NCBI GenBank assembly: GCA_003157055.1
Contig: PMIG01000185.1
Span: 1-8,386, forward strand
Length of the DNA: 8,386 bases
Direction: 5' to 3'
Origin: Bacteroidales bacterium
Lineage (GTDB): Bacteria > Bacteroidota > Bacteroidia > Bacteroidales > VadinHA17
Of this stretch, positions 6,204 through 8,386 are shown one piece after another. Both the position numbers and the translations under genes were made by a program. The notes under the pieces are model-generated. The model was not told the origin of the DNA. It did no database searches and saw only the letters and a list, made by a program, of their open reading frames with translations. Position 1 is the first letter of the stretch. Every line of letters begins with the position of its first letter.

Positions 6204-6731
6204 CTAATCTATCTTAATCTCAATAAGAACATCATCCTTCATTACATTGACTCCAGCTTTTGCGCTGACTATAATTACTTTGCCGTTTACCGGCGACAGA
6301 ATTTCATTCTGCATCTTCATAGCTTCAAGGATCACCAAGGGTTCGCCGCGAAGGACACTTGAACCTTCCCTTACAAAGACATCAATTATCTTGCCTGGCA
6401 TCGGGGCTTTTAAAGACTCCAGCTCATTGACATCCTTTGTTGATTTAATGACTTTCATCCTTTGAAGTGAGAAGGGGGTCTCGACTGTAAAAGTATAGCT
6501 TATATCGTTGAAAAGTATCTCATACTTATTTTGCCTCGACCTTACTATCTCAACAGGATATTTCCGGTTCTTCCAGAGAATATAAGTTCCGTACTTCTCG
6601 TCAGATTTTAGCTGGACAATATAATCTCTCCTGCCAATGCGGATCTTGTTCTTCAGCGGCACCGAAAAGCTGAACTTCCTGTTCTCGGATGAAAGAGCAT
6701 ACAGCTTCTTTATTTTGAGGTTCTCGTTCAT
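6204..6731 (-). CDS. Biotin carboxyl carrier subunit of an acyl-CoA carboxylase
   Basis: A 175-residue cytosolic biotin carrier that swings carboxybiotin between the biotin carboxylase and a carboxyltransferase. The C-terminal biotinyl domain (~107-175) has the entry motif K-A-P110-M-P-G113 and the biotinylation motif E136-A-M-K139-M-Q, with K139 as the expected biotin attachment site. It closes with the usual glycine-rich beta-hairpin and ends VLIEIKID. Residues ~30-100 form a beta-rich N-terminal domain (GRRDYIVQLKS, KYPVEIVRSRQ) of the kind seen in Bacteroidetes and propionyl-CoA or methylcrotonyl-CoA carboxylase carriers. It lacks the Pro/Ala-rich linker of E. coli AccB, so it is a carrier for a PCC-like enzyme more likely than a true AccB. 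It begins 16 bases after the biotin carboxylase stop, in one operon. Start ATG at 6731, stop TAG. Confidence 0.93.
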   Translation of the reverse strand: MNENLKIKKLYALSSENRKFSFSVPLKNKIRIGRRDYIVQLKSDEKYGTYILWKNRKYPVEIVRSRQNKYEILFNDISYTFTVETPFSLQRMKVIKSTKDVNELESLKAPMPGKIIDVFVREGSSVLRGEPLVILEAMKMQNEILSPVNGKVIIVSAKAGVNVMKDDVLIEIKID

Positions 6732-6747
6732 TGCGTCGCCGTCTTGT

Positions 6748-8253
6748 TTAAAATTGATTTATTCTTTTGTTAAGAAGCCAGGGGCTCATCTCTTTCCCAT
6801 TCTCAAAATCAACGTTGATGCTGTCCTCCAGGAGATTCTCTTCCACAAAAAGCTTGGTTGCAAGCCAGGCCGCAAGCATCTCTTCATACTCACTGTTCAG
6901 GTAGTATTTCTCAATATCTTTCTCAATAAAGGCAGTAGTGAAAGTACCATCCTGGAATTTTTGGTTGCGCACCAGCATCCTGAAAAAAGGAAGAGTTGTT
7001 TTTGTCCCTTTTATCCAGACTTTGTCGAGCGCCATTTTGCAATTTTTTATTGCTTCCTTCCTGTCCTTTCCTGTGATGATAAGCTTTGCAATCATGGAAT
7101 CAAACGTGGTAAGGATAATCGATCCCGGTTCAATCCCTGTATCAACTCTTACATAAGGATCTGCAGGCATACTAAGGTTTTCTATCTTGCCGGGAGCGGG
7201 AGCGAAGCCTGCCTGAACATCTTCTGCATTTATCCTGCACTCTATGGCCCAGCCTTTCAGTTTTATGTCTTCCTGTTTCAGGGATAATGGCTCACCTTCA
7301 GCTATTCTGATCTGCTGTTCTATCAAGTCTATTCCGGTTATTGCTTCAGTTACAGGATGCTCAACCTGTATCCTCGTATTCATTTCCATGAAATAAAAAT
7401 TCTTATCAGAATCAAGAAGAAATTCGACAGTGCCAGCCGAATGATAACTGACCGCCCTTGCGATTTGAACTGCTATGTCACCCATCTCCTTTCGGAGGCT
7501 GGAGTCAAGCGCGCAGGAAGGAGCCTCTTCAAGAAGCTTCTGATGCTTCCTCTGAATAGAACATTCCCTCTCCCCAAGATGAATTATGTTCCCTTTTGTA
7601 TCACCAAGTATCTGAAATTCAATATGCTTTGGATTTTCAATATATTTTTCAATAAAAACTGAAGGATCATTGAACGCCTTTTCAGCCTCCTTGCTGGCAG
7701 TGGAGAACATTCTTTCCATTTCTTCCTCCTTGCGAACAATTCTCATACCCTTTCCGCCTCCTCCTGATGCAGCCTTAATAATGACAGGATATCCTATTTT
7801 TGAAGCTGCCGTCAGAGCCTCTTCGACATCTGAAATGTTTCCTGCACTGCCCATAACCATTGGGATTCCGATTTTAAGGGCCAGCCTTCTGGCAATGGTT
7901 TTATTTCCCATTTTATATATGGAATCGGGGGAGGGACCTATGAAAGTAATTTTATTGTCGAAGCACTTCTGGGCGAAATAGGCATTTTCGGAAAGGAATC
8001 CGTAGCCAGGGTGAATAGCATCAGAACCTGTTTTCAGCGCAATGGAAATCAGCTTGTCAATATCGAGGAATACAGGTATATCTGAGACATCCTCGCTGTT
8101 ATCAAAAATCTCGTCTGAAAATGAAAGATACATGGCACCGGGTTCTGCCGCAGTTCTAATGGCAACGGTGCCAATCTTCATTTTCCTGGCGCTCTTCATC
8201 ACCCGGATCGCAATCTCACCCCTGTTTGCTATAAGTATCTTCTTTATTTTCAT
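6748..8253 (-). CDS. accC: Biotin carboxylase subunit of an acyl-CoA carboxylase
   Basis: ATP-grasp enzyme that carboxylates the biotin of the carrier using bicarbonate and ATP. From the ATG at 8253 it has 501 residues and opens MKIKKILIANRGEIA, the family's standard N-terminus. An in-frame ATG eight codons upstream (8277) lies in repeat sequence and is unlikely to be used. Visible motifs are HPGYGFLSEN (81-90), the ATP-binding lysine K118, K160, the glycine loop GGGGKG (164-169), E202-K203 in EKYIENPKHIE, and H237 in KHQKLLEEAP. The catalytic block E290-x-N292-x-R294-x-Q296-V-E298 follows, then R340 in ECRINAED. All sit one or two residues beyond the E. coli AccC positions as I recall them. 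About 50 residues follow the AccC-like core, as in other Bacteroidetes acyl-CoA carboxylases. The carrier gene follows directly. The carboxyltransferase is outside the window, so the substrate (propionyl-CoA, acetyl-CoA or other) is open; the symbol denotes subunit type only. Confidence 0.94.
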   Translation of the reverse strand: MKIKKILIANRGEIAIRVMKSARKMKIGTVAIRTAAEPGAMYLSFSDEIFDNSEDVSDIPVFLDIDKLISIALKTGSDAIHPGYGFLSENAYFAQKCFDNKITFIGPSPDSIYKMGNKTIARRLALKIGIPMVMGSAGNISDVEEALTAASKIGYPVIIKAASGGGGKGMRIVRKEEEMERMFSTASKEAEKAFNDPSVFIEKYIENPKHIEFQILGDTKGNIIHLGERECSIQRKHQKLLEEAPSCALDSSLRKEMGDIAVQIARAVSYHSAGTVEFLLDSDKNFYFMEMNTRIQVEHPVTEAITGIDLIEQQIRIAEGEPLSLKQEDIKLKGWAIECRINAEDVQAGFAPAPGKIENLSMPADPYVRVDTGIEPGSIILTTFDSMIAKLIITGKDRKEAIKNCKMALDKVWIKGTKTTLPFFRMLVRNQKFQDGTFTTAFIEKDIEKYYLNSEYEEMLAAWLATKLFVEENLLEDSINVDFENGKEMSPWLLNKRINQF

Positions 8254-8276
8254 AATATTATGTTCCATCCATAACA

Positions 8277-8311
8277 TTCAACCTGCAACCAGCAACTTGC
8301 AACATGTAACT
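8277..8311. repeat. Heptamer tandem repeat upstream of biotin carboxylase
   Basis: Five back-to-back 7-base units (TTCAACC, TGCAACC, AGCAACT, TGCAACA, TGTAACT) have consensus TGCAACN on the plus strand, in exact 7-base register. GCAAC recurs at 8285, 8292 and 8299. The array begins just before the biotin carboxylase start and, unlike the two convergent-spacer repeats, has no nearby perfect inverted copy. Translation of either strand gives low-complexity peptide only. Confidence 0.7.
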
Positions 8312-8359
8312 TTTTTTGACCCACTGCAGCTGCTACTATTAGGGGGTCTCCGGATTTCA
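8312..8359. other. Unexplained spacer core between two short-repeat arrays
   Basis: A non-repetitive stretch lies between the heptamer array and the right-edge repeats. It contains a T-run (8311-8317), GACCC (8318-8322) facing GGGTC (8344-8348), and the palindrome GCAGCTGC (8326-8333) inside the possible loop. On the plus strand the T-run precedes the stem, and on the minus strand the stem is followed by As, so it is not an intrinsic terminator either way. No promoter box is recognisable for the biotin carboxylase operon here. Confidence 0.35.
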
Positions 8360-8386
8360 ACTTTTATCTTGTGACTTTTGTCTTTT
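8360..8386. repeat. Short-period repeat at the right edge (cut by window end)
   Basis: ACTTTTATCTTGTG (8360-8373) is followed by ACTTTTGTCTTTT (8374-8386), matching at 11 of 13 compared positions with a 14-base period, or a looser 7-base period (units near NCTTTTG). The array may continue beyond the window, so its copy number is unknown. Confidence 0.5.

Noticed and set aside
6637..7287. 216-codon plus-strand frame over the biotin carrier and biotin carboxylase genes
   Set aside because: It is antisense to two confidently identified genes and crosses their boundary; no domain is seen.
8254..8277. ATG at 8277 as the biotin carboxylase start
   Set aside because: It would add MLWMEHNI, encoded next to the heptamer array; the family N-terminus begins at the ATG at 8253.
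8042..8374. Plus-strand open frame of 110 codons over the biotin carboxylase start and spacer
   Set aside because: It is antisense to a strongly conserved gene, and its C-terminal third is translated repeat sequence.
8282..8386. Minus-strand open frame at the right edge that could be the tail of an upstream gene
   Set aside because: One frame stays open, but its translation is low-complexity and Cys/Ser-rich and matches the heptamer arrays; I see no recognisable protein tail.

Overview
The window reads as an ordinary chromosomal stretch from a member of the Bacteroidetes (Bacteroidota), probably Bacteroidales-like. Three things point there. Several promoters match the Bacteroidetes -33/-7 pattern (TTTG, about 19-21 bases, TAnnTTTG). 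Purine-rich Shine-Dalgarno sequences are absent or badly spaced. The protein set is also typical: a short cupin with an EHTVPYDA core, an acyl-CoA carboxylase split into a ~500-residue biotin carboxylase plus a ~170-residue biotin carrier, and a M20C PepD. Composition is moderately AT-rich throughout, and I see no integrase, transposase, tRNA or phage gene.

Layout. Positions 1-197 (minus) hold the N-terminal 65 residues of an exported thioredoxin-fold protein that runs off the left edge. A divergent promoter region (198-386) separates it from a 601-residue MFS transporter (387-2192, plus), which ends at a strong intrinsic terminator (2211-2242). A small cupin follows (2300-2632, plus). It converges on a two-gene phosphate operon read on the minus strand: pit (3395-4381), then its DUF47/PhoU-like accessory protein (2719-3369). 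The 287-base divergent region 4382-4668 carries a near-consensus pit promoter with a repeated GGTGAC motif, a 9-bp-arm dyad, and a perfect -7 box for pepD (4675-6132, plus). pepD converges on a second minus-strand operon: biotin carboxylase (6748-8253), then biotin carboxyl carrier (6204-6731). The carboxyltransferase subunit is not in the window. No gap between genes exceeds 300 bases.

How the genes relate. Pit plus DUF47 is a coherent phosphate-uptake module. Biotin carboxylase plus biotin carrier are two of the three parts of an acyl-CoA carboxylase. The MFS protein carries sequence signatures I recall from the MFSD1 group (animal lysosomal dipeptide exporters), and a cytosolic dipeptidase (PepD) lies 2.5 kb away. 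A link between dipeptide uptake and hydrolysis is therefore conceivable but unproven.

Most notable signals. (1) The MFS protein has a ~150-residue extracytoplasmic insert between TM11 and TM12 containing a near-perfect 30-residue tandem repeat. (2) Intergenic spacers carry short-period tandem repeats (7, 8 or 14 bases), each spacer with its own unit. In both convergent spacers the repeat is paired with a perfect 9-base inverted copy, giving a hairpin with no U-tract. I find no complete new defence or metabolic system here.
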